Source of the DNA: GCA-002840305 sp964394905
GTDB lineage: Bacteria > Patescibacteriota > Patescibacteriia > Patescibacteriales > UBA12465
Length of the DNA stretch: 21,477 nucleotides
NCBI GenBank assembly: GCA_964394905.1
Contig: CAYMZF010000011.1
Span: 1-21,477 of the forward strand
Reading direction: 5' to 3'
The notes under the pieces are model-generated. The model was not told the origin of the DNA and did not search any database. It saw only the letters and a program-made list of their open reading frames with translations. Both the position numbers and the translations under genes were made by a program. Below are positions 6,788-15,001 of this stretch, piece after piece (position 1 is the first letter of the stretch; the number at the start of each line of letters is the position of its first letter).

Positions 6788-7579
6788 ATGTCAAAAAATA
6801 TATCGGATAAAAAAAATCCGAAAAAAGAAGAAAATTTCAATGACAATACTTTATCGGACGATGAGGCGACGGATAATTCGGTATTTGATTCCAATAAAGA
6901 AATTGAAGAAAAAAACGAGGTAAAATATATTTCAGGACTTGGTCAATCAAATAATTTTTTTGCTTCTTTTTCTAAATTATTTAAGAAAAAGAAAAAAGTA
7001 GGCCATTTAGGTTTACTGGAAACCAATTTAATTAAAGATGAAATTGAAATTGATTTTAATTGGAAAAAAGATTTGATTATTTTTTGTATTCTTTTAGGTA
7101 TAGTTGCTGTTTTTGTTATTGAAAGTTATATTGTTTTAACTATTTGGAAAAACAAAAAAGAAATTGAAAATTCATATTATCTAGAGATGGAAATTACTCA
7201 AATTAATAGTGAAATTAATAATTTACAAAGTAAATATAGTGAGGCGGTTGAATTTCAAAATAAATTAAGCCTTTCCTCGCAGGTTTTAAATCAGCATATT
7301 TATTGGACTAATTTTTTTAGTTTTTTAGAAAAAAATACTTTAAAAAACAATATTTATTATAAAAATTTTGCCGGTGATATTTATGGTCAATATATTTTGC
7401 CGACTGTTAGTAATAATGTTTTAGCTACTAATTTTCAGTCTAAAACTTTTTCCGCTAATTCATCGGTTAGTTCCGCTTCAATCAGTGATGAAGAAATTAT
7501 TAATGAAGAAGGTAGTGATAAAACTTTTGTTAATTTTAATCTCAATCTTGATTTAAATCCTAATATTTTTATTAATTAA
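6788..7579 (+). CDS. pilN: PilN-like inner-membrane pilus assembly protein with a long N-terminal extension
   Basis: 263 aa with one transmembrane helix at about 95-119, followed by a coiled-coil-like region (about 120-160) and a small periplasm-side domain. That matches PilN topology, and the position directly after pilM fits. The cytoplasmic part is unusual: about 94 residues, acidic and Asn/Lys-rich, with a KKKKK cluster near 66-70, whereas typical PilN has a short tail with the PilM-binding INLLP motif. HLGLLETNLIKDE (73-85) may play that part here. Family assignment rests on position and topology more than on sequence. Downstream pilO-like starts 10 bases after the stop. Confidence 0.7.
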   Translation: MSKNISDKKNPKKEENFNDNTLSDDEATDNSVFDSNKEIEEKNEVKYISGLGQSNNFFASFSKLFKKKKKVGHLGLLETNLIKDEIEIDFNWKKDLIIFCILLGIVAVFVIESYIVLTIWKNKKEIENSYYLEMEITQINSEINNLQSKYSEAVEFQNKLSLSSQVLNQHIYWTNFFSFLEKNTLKNNIYYKNFAGDIYGQYILPTVSNNVLATNFQSKTFSANSSVSSASISDEEIINEEGSDKTFVNFNLNLDLNPNIFIN

Positions 7580-7589
7580 TTAATTGATT

Positions 7590-8324
7590 ATGCCGGAAAC
7601 AAAAAATAACTTTAAAAAAAATGAATCCGAAAATGAAGAAGTTGATTTTAGTGTTAAAAAACGTCGTAATAATATCAATCGATTTTTGAATTCTTATTTT
7701 AAATATTTTTTAGTGGTTGTAATTTTTGTAATTTTATTAATGGCGATTATTTTTCTTGTTAAACCTCGATTTGAAGATGCCGTTATCGCTTCTAATAATA
7801 TTTTACAAGAACGAAAAACCGAGTTTATAAAAAAATATCAAGAATTAGAAAAATATAAAGAGCTTATCGCCGATTTTGAAACCGTTGATTCCGGTGTCGC
7901 TTATAAAATAAATAAAATGGTACCAACTGGATATAGTCGAGATGATTTATTTTCCGAAATAACTTATTTTTTAATTTCTAATGATTTTAAAGTAAAAAAT
8001 GTTGAAGTTATTTCTTTAAATGAAAATAAAAATAATATTCCTTCAGACAGTAATATAAATTTAGGTCGTCGGGCGGTAAATTCTGATAACAATAATACCG
8101 CCACTACCAGTGATTTGTATTTACAACATCTTAATTCTTTGCCAATTGGTGTTGGCGCTTGGGAGGTAAAAGCATCTATTAGCGATATAAATTATATTGG
8201 TTTAAAAAAATTACTTAGTATCTTAGAAAATAATTTAAAATTAATTGATATTTATTATCTTGATTTTCAACCCGGTAATCGTAGCGTTGATATTGAATTT
8301 TTAACTTATTATAAAAATAATTAA
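7590..8324 (+). CDS. pilO: PilO-like pilus alignment protein
   Basis: 244 aa: an acidic and basic cytoplasmic tail, one transmembrane helix at about 37-57, a coiled-coil stretch (about 65-90), then a mixed domain that ends with a ferredoxin-like-looking beta/alpha segment (SISDINYIGLKKLLSILENN). This is the PilO layout and the gene follows pilN-like. PilN and PilO form a heterodimer that aligns PilM with PilP. I start at the ATG at 7590 rather than the TTG six bases before it, because all confident genes here use ATG with an A/T-rich lead. A Ser/Asn/Thr-rich loop (around residues 150-175) interrupts the domain. Confidence 0.7.
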   Translation: MPETKNNFKKNESENEEVDFSVKKRRNNINRFLNSYFKYFLVVVIFVILLMAIIFLVKPRFEDAVIASNNILQERKTEFIKKYQELEKYKELIADFETVDSGVAYKINKMVPTGYSRDDLFSEITYFLISNDFKVKNVEVISLNENKNNIPSDSNINLGRRAVNSDNNNTATTSDLYLQHLNSLPIGVGAWEVKASISDINYIGLKKLLSILENNLKLIDIYYLDFQPGNRSVDIEFLTYYKNN

Positions 8325-8331
8325 ACATTAT

Positions 8332-8706
8332 ATGGAAAAAATTTATCGAATAACTTTAATTTTATTGTTATTAATATTAGCCGGAGCCAATATCGCTTTT
8401 TTTGCTTATGGTGGTCAATTTTTATCATATTTTAATGTTGACTCTAAAGTTGAAAATTCGCAAGATATTATCAGTAATTTAAAAAAACAGGTTAGTACTG
8501 ATAATAATTTATTTGATTTAAGCATTACCCAGAATAAAAAATTTAATAATTTAAAAGATTTTCAATTTGATTATAATGATTTTTCATTACCGGACGATTT
8601 GTCGTCTACCGGAACTGATTCAACGGGAACAGGGGAAGGTGATAATAATCAATCCGATCCGGAATTTGATGTTGGTAATCTTGATCCGTTTTCGCCTCAA
8701 TTTTAA
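8332..8706 (+). CDS. small single-pass protein in the PilP position
   Basis: 124 aa: one N-terminal hydrophobic helix (about 7-30), a helical stretch (about 40-75) and a low-complexity acidic, Ser/Thr/Gly-rich tail ending in LDPFSPQF. It lies 7 bases after pilO-like and 21 bases before pilB, where pilP sits in classical pilMNOPQ clusters. PilP proteins carry a DPF motif in their flexible N-terminal part, so the terminal DPF here is suggestive, but the beta-sandwich domain of PilP is missing. With no outer-membrane secretin in a CPR cell, a shortened PilP stand-in is plausible. Function inferred from position only. Confidence 0.7.
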   Translation: MEKIYRITLILLLLILAGANIAFFAYGGQFLSYFNVDSKVENSQDIISNLKKQVSTDNNLFDLSITQNKKFNNLKDFQFDYNDFSLPDDLSSTGTDSTGTGEGDNNQSDPEFDVGNLDPFSPQF

Positions 8707-8727
8707 TTTAAACATTTTTTTATTTTT

Positions 8728-10503
8728 ATGATAAATAATTTAAAATTTCTTGATTTATTGAAGAAAAAAGACCTGGTTTCATCAAGTAAAATGGTAGAAA
8801 TAAATAATTTAATAAGTACCGAAAAAAAGTTTGATTTGGGTAGTTTTTTGATAAAGGAGAAAATTATTGATCGCGAGGATGTCACTAAATTAAAAGCGGA
8901 ATTGTATAATTTACCTTATAAAAGTTTAATTGACGTAGAAATAAAAAAAGAAACTTTAAATTTAATTTCCGAAGATTTAGCGGCTAATTATCGAGCCATT
9001 TGTTTTTCTAACGATGATACTAAAATGAGCGTCGGTTTGGTTGATCCTAATTTAAAATCAATGGAAGCGGTTAGCTTCTTGGGTAAGCAAAAAAAATTAA
9101 TAGTTGAGTATTATGTAATTTCTAAAGTTAGTTTTAATTCCGCTTTTAAACAGTATAAAAAAATGGAAGAAGAAATTTCTTCCGCTTTGGAAATAAAATC
9201 GCAAGAAGAAGAAAGTGAGGATTTATTGGAATTTAAAAAAGAAGAAGATCAAAATATTTTAAATGCGGAAGATGCCAATAGCGCTCCGGTAGCTAAGATT
9301 GTGTCGGTTATTATAAGAAACGCTATTGATAGTAGGTCTAGTGATATTCATATTGAACCTTTTGAAAATGAAAGCCGAGTACGTTATCGAGTTGACGGTA
9401 TTTTAAAAAATGCTTTATTTTTACCGAAGAATGTTTATAACGCCGTTATTGCCAGAATTAAAGTTTTAGCTCATATGAAAATGGATGAAACTCGTATCCC
9501 GCAGGACGGACGTATGGTTTTAGTGCTTGACGGTCGAGAGATTGATTTTCGTATTTCCACTTTGCCGGTCGGAAACGGTCGGGAAAAAGCCGTGCTTCGT
9601 ATTTTAGATACCGCCAAGGGTATTATCAGTTTGCAAGAATTAGGTTTTAATAATTATATTTTAGAGTTGTTAAAAAATAATATTAAAAAAACTAACGGAA
9701 TTATTTTATCAACTGGTCCGACCGGTAGCGGTAAAACTACCACTTTGTATTCTATTATTAATATATTAAATAAAGAAGGGGTTAATATTTCCACTTTGGA
9801 AGACCCGATTGAATATCAGATTAAAGGAATTAACCAATCGCAAATTAGACCTAAAATCGGTTATTCTTTTGCCACCGGACTTCGATCTTTGGTTCGTCAA
9901 GATCCCGATATTATCATGGTGGGTGAAATCCGTGATGAAGAAACGGCCGAATTATCGGTTCATGCCGGTTTAACAGGTCATTTAGTGCTATCAACTCTTC
10001 ATACCAATGATGCTTTAGGAACTATTTTACGTTTAATAGATATGAAGGTGGCTCCGATATTATTAGCTTCAATTTTAAAATTAGTTGTTTCTCAGCGATT
10101 GGCGCGACGACTTTGTCCGCATTGTAAAAAAGAAGTTGATGAATCCTATAAAAATGAAATTATAGCCGAGGCTAAAGAAAATTTAGCCGATTTGTCGGAA
10201 GAGAGAATAATGAAAGAAATCCCTAATTTAAAGAGTATGGATGATATTAATAATTTAAAACTTTATCAACCGGTCGGTTGTCCGCGTTGTCAAAATACCG
10301 GATACTTGGAACGAATTGTTGTAGCCGAAGCCATTGAAGTCAATGATGATTTGCGGGATGCCATTATTAATGATTTAAAAAGTTTATCAATTGAAAAAAT
10401 TAAAAAATCTCAAGAATTTATTTCTATTAAACAAGATGGTTATATAAAAGTTTTAAATGGTATTTCTAATTTAGAAGAAATACTTAGAGTTATTGAATCA
10501 TAA
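8728..10503 (+). CDS. pilB: type IV pilus extension ATPase PilB (GspE family)
   Basis: 591 aa, cytoplasmic hexameric ATPase that powers pilus extension. The N-terminal MshEN/GspE-N type domain (about 1-150) is followed by the N2 domain and a RecA-like core. Walker A is GPTGSGKTT (330-338, K336), the Asp box DPIEYQ lies downstream, Walker B is DPDIIMVGEIRDEET (392-406, E400), and the His box is GHLVLSTLHTND. The tetracysteine zinc site is C463/C466 and C518/C521, with about 50 residues between the pairs. This zinc site and the long N-terminus favour PilB over the retraction ATPase PilT. The start is the first ATG. pilC follows 14 bases after the stop. Confidence 0.95.
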   Translation: MINNLKFLDLLKKKDLVSSSKMVEINNLISTEKKFDLGSFLIKEKIIDREDVTKLKAELYNLPYKSLIDVEIKKETLNLISEDLAANYRAICFSNDDTKMSVGLVDPNLKSMEAVSFLGKQKKLIVEYYVISKVSFNSAFKQYKKMEEEISSALEIKSQEEESEDLLEFKKEEDQNILNAEDANSAPVAKIVSVIIRNAIDSRSSDIHIEPFENESRVRYRVDGILKNALFLPKNVYNAVIARIKVLAHMKMDETRIPQDGRMVLVLDGREIDFRISTLPVGNGREKAVLRILDTAKGIISLQELGFNNYILELLKNNIKKTNGIILSTGPTGSGKTTTLYSIINILNKEGVNISTLEDPIEYQIKGINQSQIRPKIGYSFATGLRSLVRQDPDIIMVGEIRDEETAELSVHAGLTGHLVLSTLHTNDALGTILRLIDMKVAPILLASILKLVVSQRLARRLCPHCKKEVDESYKNEIIAEAKENLADLSEERIMKEIPNLKSMDDINNLKLYQPVGCPRCQNTGYLERIVVAEAIEVNDDLRDAIINDLKSLSIEKIKKSQEFISIKQDGYIKVLNGISNLEEILRVIES

Positions 10504-10517
10504 AATAATAAAAAATT

Positions 10518-11720
10518 ATGCCAATATTTTCCTATAAAGCTAAAAATGATAATGGTCAATCAAAAACCGGCAGAGTGGTGGCTGTCAACGAAAGTAGCGC
10601 CGTTAAATATTTAAATGCTCGAGGTTTATCTTCGGCGACCATCAAAGAAATTTCTGAAGCGGAATATAAAGTTATTTACTTGCTTAATCCTATTAAGGGA
10701 AAAAACTTAGTTGTTTTTTCCAGACAATTTTCCATTATGATGACGGCCAATGTTTCAATTACTGATGCTTTGCTGACAATCATTGAACAGACCGATAATA
10801 TTAAATTTAAAAATGTAATTTCTAAAGTCGCTTATGACGTTAATAACGGAGCATCATTATCTGATGCTTTAAAAAAACATCCCAATGTTTTTACCAGTTT
10901 TTATTGTAGCGTCGTTAAAGCCGGTGAGACTTCCGGAAAATTGGATAATGTTTTGGAATATCTGGCGGATGAGATTGAAAAAGATTATGATTTGGTAAAG
11001 AAATTTCGCGGGGCTATGATTTATCCGGCTTTTGTTATTTGTGGTTTAGTAATAGTCGGTTTTGTTTTTATGCTTTCTGTTTTACCGCAATTAACTAAAA
11101 TTTTAGAAGAAACTGGTGGAGCATTACCGTTATCAACCAGAATAATTATTGCCACTTCCGATTTTTTACAGGCTTATTTTGTTCCGCTTATTATTGGAGT
11201 TGTTATTTTAATTGTTGCTTTAAGATTTTTTATTAAAACTCCTACCGGTCGTCGCCGACTTGATTATATTACCATTAAAACTCCGGTAATCGGAAATATT
11301 TTCAGTTTAGTTTATTTAGTCAGATTTTCCAGTTCGTTATCAACTTTATTAAAAGGTGGAGTAATGGTTACCAGAAGTTTAGAAATAGTCGGAGATATCG
11401 TTAATAATGTTTATTTTAAAGAAGTAATTAATAATACTATTGATAGAATAAATGAAGGAGGATCAATTACCGATGCTTTAAATGATAGCCCTTATTTTCC
11501 TAAAATGGTTCCTCAAATTATGATGGTTGGAGAAAAGACCGGTCACTTAGAAGAATCTTTGGATGAAGTGGCTAAGTTTTATGAAAAAGAACTTAATAGT
11601 AGGCTAAATAACCTTAATGCTTTATTAGAACCATTTATTATGGTAATTATGGGTATTGGGGTTGGAATAATGGTGGCGGCGATAATTATGCCGATGTATA
11701 ATATGGCCAGTCAGTTTTAA
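10518..11720 (+). CDS. pilC: type IV pilus inner-membrane platform protein PilC (GspF family)
   Basis: 400 aa with the N-terminal MPIFSYKAKNDNG start of the family and two GspF domains. These are about 70-190, with FSRQFSIMMTANVSITDAL and later VKAGETSGKLDNVLEYLAD, and about 270-395, with FSSSLSTLLKGGVMVTRSLE and MVGEKTGHLEESLDEVAKFYE. Transmembrane helices are near 168-190, 215-233 and 370-393. PilC anchors the PilB ATPase and guides pilins into the growing fibre. Full length with no disruption. Confidence 0.95.
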   Translation: MPIFSYKAKNDNGQSKTGRVVAVNESSAVKYLNARGLSSATIKEISEAEYKVIYLLNPIKGKNLVVFSRQFSIMMTANVSITDALLTIIEQTDNIKFKNVISKVAYDVNNGASLSDALKKHPNVFTSFYCSVVKAGETSGKLDNVLEYLADEIEKDYDLVKKFRGAMIYPAFVICGLVIVGFVFMLSVLPQLTKILEETGGALPLSTRIIIATSDFLQAYFVPLIIGVVILIVALRFFIKTPTGRRRLDYITIKTPVIGNIFSLVYLVRFSSSLSTLLKGGVMVTRSLEIVGDIVNNVYFKEVINNTIDRINEGGSITDALNDSPYFPKMVPQIMMVGEKTGHLEESLDEVAKFYEKELNSRLNNLNALLEPFIMVIMGIGVGIMVAAIIMPMYNMASQF

Positions 11721-11748
11721 ATTTTACCAGTTTTTAAATAATTTTTTG

Positions 11749-12768
11749 ATGAAGATAATAAATTTAACTATTGAACAATTTTTAGAAATTCAAACTAATT
11801 TCTTGGAACAGACAAAAGATATTAGTTTTTTTTCTAATTTCATTTTTTTGCAATCGGTTGAGTGGGCTAAAATTCAACAATCTTTAGGTCAACCGGTTTT
11901 TTTTCAAGGGGTGAAAGAACAGGGAAAGATTATTGCTTGGTTCATAGCGATTGAAAAAAAAATAATGATTAATAAAAAATATTGGTATATACCTCGAGGA
12001 CCGATTTTTTCAATTGATGTTAATTTTTCTTGGTCAGATTTTTTTTCAGCCTTGACCGATATTGCTCAAAAAAATAAATTATCTTTTGTTCGTCTGGAGC
12101 CGGTAAGATCTAGTTTTTCCGATTTTTTTAAACAATCTCCTAAAAATTTATTTAGAACTGAAGATATTCAACCGCAAAATACATCATTTTTAGATTTAAA
12201 TTTGGGAAAAGAAAAAATATTGGTGCAAATGGCTCAAAAAACTCGTTATAATATTAAATTATCCGACAAGAAAGGAGTTAGAGTGGTTGAATCGGGTTTA
12301 GATGATTTTTTTAAATTCTGGCAATTAATGTCTTTAACCGCCAAACGCGATCAATTTTTTATCCATAGTAAAAATTATTATTATAATTTGATAAAAAACG
12401 GCCAAGGATTTATTAAATTTTTTTCTGCTAAATTAGGCGATCAAACTTTGGCGGTTGGTTTATTTTCTTTCCTTTTTGATACTGTTTCCTATTTACACGG
12501 AGCTTCGGATAATACGATGAGAAATGTTATGGCTCCTTATGCTTTACAATGGGAAGTTATAGATCAAGCGATGGCGCGGGGTTATAAATATTATGATTTT
12601 TATGGAGTGGATGAGAAAAAATGGCCCGGGGTCAGTCGTTTTAAAAAAGGTTTTGGCGGTCAAACTTTTTCCTTCTTGGGAACTTTTGATTTCGTAATTG
12701 AAACTAAATTTTATTTGGGTTATAAATTTCTTAGACGAATCAATAAATTAATACGACATTATATATGA
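11749..12768 (+). CDS. FemAB/FemX-like peptidoglycan bridge aminoacyltransferase
   Basis: 339 aa with the double-GNAT fold signatures of the FemAB/lipid II glycyltransferase family: WYIPRGP (about 77-83), QNTSFLDL (about 145-152), QMAQKTRYNIKLSDKKGV and, near the C-terminus, YYDFYGVDEKKWPGVSRFK. These enzymes move an amino acid from aminoacyl-tRNA onto the peptide stem of lipid II or peptidoglycan. In Patescibacteria such genes are common near envelope genes; the amino acid used is not predictable from sequence. I start at the ATG at 11749 rather than the TTG directly before it. The gene ends in TGA and overlaps ybeY by four bases (ATGA), so the two are translationally coupled. Confidence 0.88.
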   Translation: MKIINLTIEQFLEIQTNFLEQTKDISFFSNFIFLQSVEWAKIQQSLGQPVFFQGVKEQGKIIAWFIAIEKKIMINKKYWYIPRGPIFSIDVNFSWSDFFSALTDIAQKNKLSFVRLEPVRSSFSDFFKQSPKNLFRTEDIQPQNTSFLDLNLGKEKILVQMAQKTRYNIKLSDKKGVRVVESGLDDFFKFWQLMSLTAKRDQFFIHSKNYYYNLIKNGQGFIKFFSAKLGDQTLAVGLFSFLFDTVSYLHGASDNTMRNVMAPYALQWEVIDQAMARGYKYYDFYGVDEKKWPGVSRFKKGFGGQTFSFLGTFDFVIETKFYLGYKFLRRINKLIRHYI

Positions 12769-13157
12769 TAGAAATAAATAATTTAACCGTTAAAAAAATA
12801 AATAAAGCTAGAGTGGAAAAAATTGCCAAAGCTTTTTTTAAGAAGTATAAAATTAGCGAAGAAGTTGTCGTTTCTTTGGCTATTATCGGTGATAATAAGA
12901 TGAAACAAATTAATTCTGTTTATCGTCAGCAAAATAAACCGACCGATGTTTTGTCTTTTTCGGATTTGAAAGAAATAATTATAAACATTAATCAAATTAT
13001 TCGACAAGCCAAAGAATTTAAAAAGAAAGTAAATGACGAGTTTGATTTTATATTAGTTCATGGTTTACTTCATTTAATCGGTTATAACGATGATACCGAA
13101 GAAAAGAGATTAAAAATGATAGAATTAGGTGAAGATTTTTTACTTAATTTAAAATAG
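12765..13157 (+). CDS. ybeY: YbeY-family rRNA maturation factor/endoribonuclease (shortened, altered metal site)
   Basis: 130 aa, somewhat shorter than usual (about 150). The family core is present: YRQQNKPTDVLSF (about 49-61) and HGLLHLIGYNDD (99-110). YbeY acts in 16S rRNA 3'-end maturation and ribosome quality control through a metal held by three His (HxxxHxxxxxH). Here H99 and H103 are kept but the third position is D109. The stretch between LSF and the metal motif is also short and lacks the usual LGDI segment. Asp is a known third ligand in some metalloproteases with related spacing, so metal binding may survive. Starts inside the end of the femAB-like gene. Confidence 0.88.
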   Translation: MIEINNLTVKKINKARVEKIAKAFFKKYKISEEVVVSLAIIGDNKMKQINSVYRQQNKPTDVLSFSDLKEIIININQIIRQAKEFKKKVNDEFDFILVHGLLHLIGYNDDTEEKRLKMIELGEDFLLNLK

Positions 13158-13173
13158 TTAGAATTAAAAGTTT

Positions 13174-13842
13174 ATGTCGTTAAAACCTAAAAACAATAAA
13201 TTCCATTTTTTTAAAGTGTCTTTAGTTAACGCCGGTTTTACTTTAGTGGAATTAATTATCAGTTTATCAATAATTATAGTTATTGTTTCTTTGGTGGTTA
13301 TTAATTATAATGCCGGTTTTTCTGAAACTAATTTAACTAATACCCAAAATTCTTTATATCAAAATATAAAATTAATTCAGTCTTATGCTTTGTCTTACAG
13401 GTCTTATGATAGTACTCTGCCGAAATATTGGGGAATGTATTTAAAAGCCAGTTCTTCAACTTCTACTGTTTTTGCTGATACTAATGAAAATGGATTATAT
13501 GATAATGGGGAAGACGATGTTTTACTCGGTGGTAAAGAAATTCTTTTTTCTCCTGATATCACTGTTTGTAATATAAAAAGTCAAAATAGCAGTACCGTAC
13601 CCGATCTCTATATTATGTTTGAATCGGGTAGCGGCGATATGTATGTCTATAATTCAACTTCATCTAACCCCAATAATGTTGAGCAATGGTTTATTGAATT
13701 AAAAGATGCTAGATTTCCGATAGGAAAATTATTGATATTAAATAATCCCGGTTTAACTGACACTAAAAATTGCGCTTGTTCCGGTTCGGCTAATTGGTGT
13801 TGTTCTTTTTGTACTAGTACGACTACTTGTTCTAATTATTAA
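13174..13842 (+). CDS. FimU/GspH-like minor pilin with a Cys-rich C-terminus
   Basis: 222 aa with a class III prepilin signal: a basic 21-residue leader ending in NAG, cleavage before FTLVELIISLSIIIVIVSL with the Glu5 that pairs with the neighbouring pilin N-terminus. The rest is a beta-rich globular domain containing a DTNENGLYDNGEDD loop (around 99-112) that could bind calcium. The last 23 residues hold six Cys (C200, C202, C209, C210, C213, C219), ending in CTSTTTCSNY. That Cys-bracketed motif recurs in the PilX-like gene. First of four pilin-like genes in the order known for fimU-pilV-pilW-pilX, whose products prime assembly and sit at the pilus tip. It could also be the major pilin, but the context favours a minor one. 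Confidence 0.85.
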   Translation: MSLKPKNNKFHFFKVSLVNAGFTLVELIISLSIIIVIVSLVVINYNAGFSETNLTNTQNSLYQNIKLIQSYALSYRSYDSTLPKYWGMYLKASSSTSTVFADTNENGLYDNGEDDVLLGGKEILFSPDITVCNIKSQNSSTVPDLYIMFESGSGDMYVYNSTSSNPNNVEQWFIELKDARFPIGKLLILNNPGLTDTKNCACSGSANWCCSFCTSTTTCSNY

Positions 13843-13864
13843 AAAAGTATAAAGAAGATAAAAT

Positions 13865-14407
13865 ATGAAAAAGATTAATATAAAAAAGAAACAAAATAAT
13901 AAACCAGCTTTTACTTTGATAGAAATTGTTTTGATTTTACTGATGGCCTCGGTGGGTTTAATGGCTATTTTATCATTAGCTTTAAAAAGTGCCAATTTTA
14001 ACAATATTAAAAAAAACATGTTTACGGCTATGTTTTTGGCTGATGAAGGTCTGGAATTAATGACTAATATTAGAGACACTAATATGATAACCGGAAATTA
14101 TTATAACGATTGGGGTAATTTAGGAACAACGGCTACCAGTGGTGTTTTTCTTTATAAAACTGATTATTATTCTTTAATAGCGACAACTACTGCTGATATT
14201 AGTGAAACTAATTTGTGGCAAGATGAAACCGGTTTTTATTCTCACAGTTCTACTTCCAGTTCAACGGCCAGTATTTATAATCGGATGATTACCGTTAATT
14301 CCTATACCGCTTCTAGCAGTGTTGAATCTTTAGTTAGATGGACCGGCCAAGGGAATGATTATGATTTTAAATTAGAAACAATTTTATATGATTTATCTTT
14401 TAACTAA
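13865..14407 (+). CDS. PilV-like minor pilin
   Basis: 180 aa. A basic leader of about 15 residues ends in KPA, with cleavage before FTLIEIVLILLMASVGLMAIL; Ala at -1 replaces the usual Gly, which prepilin peptidases can accept. The signature A-S-V-G-L-M-A and the later GLELMTNIRDTN segment resemble PilV/GspI pilins. The remainder is Ser/Thr-rich and probably beta. Sits 22 bases after the FimU-like gene; its 3' end overlaps the next pilin gene by 20 bases, so the two are probably co-translated. Confidence 0.82.
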   Translation: MKKINIKKKQNNKPAFTLIEIVLILLMASVGLMAILSLALKSANFNNIKKNMFTAMFLADEGLELMTNIRDTNMITGNYYNDWGNLGTTATSGVFLYKTDYYSLIATTTADISETNLWQDETGFYSHSSTSSSTASIYNRMITVNSYTASSSVESLVRWTGQGNDYDFKLETILYDLSFN

Positions 14408-14990
14408 AAACAATCAATCAAAAAGATTTAAAAATTTTAATAAAAAATCAAATGGTTTTACTTTGGTGGAAATTTTAGTATCCGTTTCGTTGTTGGCGGT
14501 AATAATTTTAGGAGTTAATCGGATTTATTTTAGTGTTATAAATAATCAAGCCAGTATAAATGATGAAAGTAACGTTCAATCCGATATGGAATATTTTTTT
14601 AAGATTGCTTCAAATAATATTAAGGCGACTGATAAAAGCGATGGTGTCGCTTGTTCGGCGGTCACAGCTAATAAGTTTTTTAACCTGGAGGCCGATTATT
14701 TAGGAAGTGGTTTTGATAAAATAACTTTTACCAAAAATAGCGCTTGTTTCGGTTTTTATGCCACTACGACTGATGGAATTGGTAATATTCATTTATTTGA
14801 TAATGCCGCCGGTGTTGATCAGTCAATAACTTCATCTAATACTGATGTTTTAGATTTGTCTTTTTTGGTTGAAGATAATTTAATTACCGGTCAACCGATC
14901 GTTACCGTTTTAGTTAAGGTTGCTCCTAAATCCGATCCGACTAATTTTGTCTATATTCAAAATAGCATTTCTTTAAACACTGAATTTTAA
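14388..14990 (+). CDS. PilW/GspJ-like minor pilin
   Basis: 200 aa with a 23-residue basic leader ending in SNG, cleavage before FTLVEILVSVSLLAVIILGVN with Glu5, then a globular domain with two Cys (in GVACS and SACFGF) that could form a disulfide. Position after the PilV-like gene and the N-terminal sequence suggest PilW. No other in-frame start would leave a full leader, so the ATG at 14388 inside the previous gene is chosen. Its ribosomes would start 20 bases before the upstream stop. Confidence 0.82.
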   Translation: MIYLLTKNNQSKRFKNFNKKSNGFTLVEILVSVSLLAVIILGVNRIYFSVINNQASINDESNVQSDMEYFFKIASNNIKATDKSDGVACSAVTANKFFNLEADYLGSGFDKITFTKNSACFGFYATTTDGIGNIHLFDNAAGVDQSITSSNTDVLDLSFLVEDNLITGQPIVTVLVKVAPKSDPTNFVYIQNSISLNTEF

Positions 14991-15001
14991 ATATATTAGA
15001 T

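Noticed and set aside
12766..12768. Recoded TGA (code 25)
   Set aside because: TGA ends the femAB-like gene exactly at the normal family C-terminus and no conserved frame reads through a TGA.
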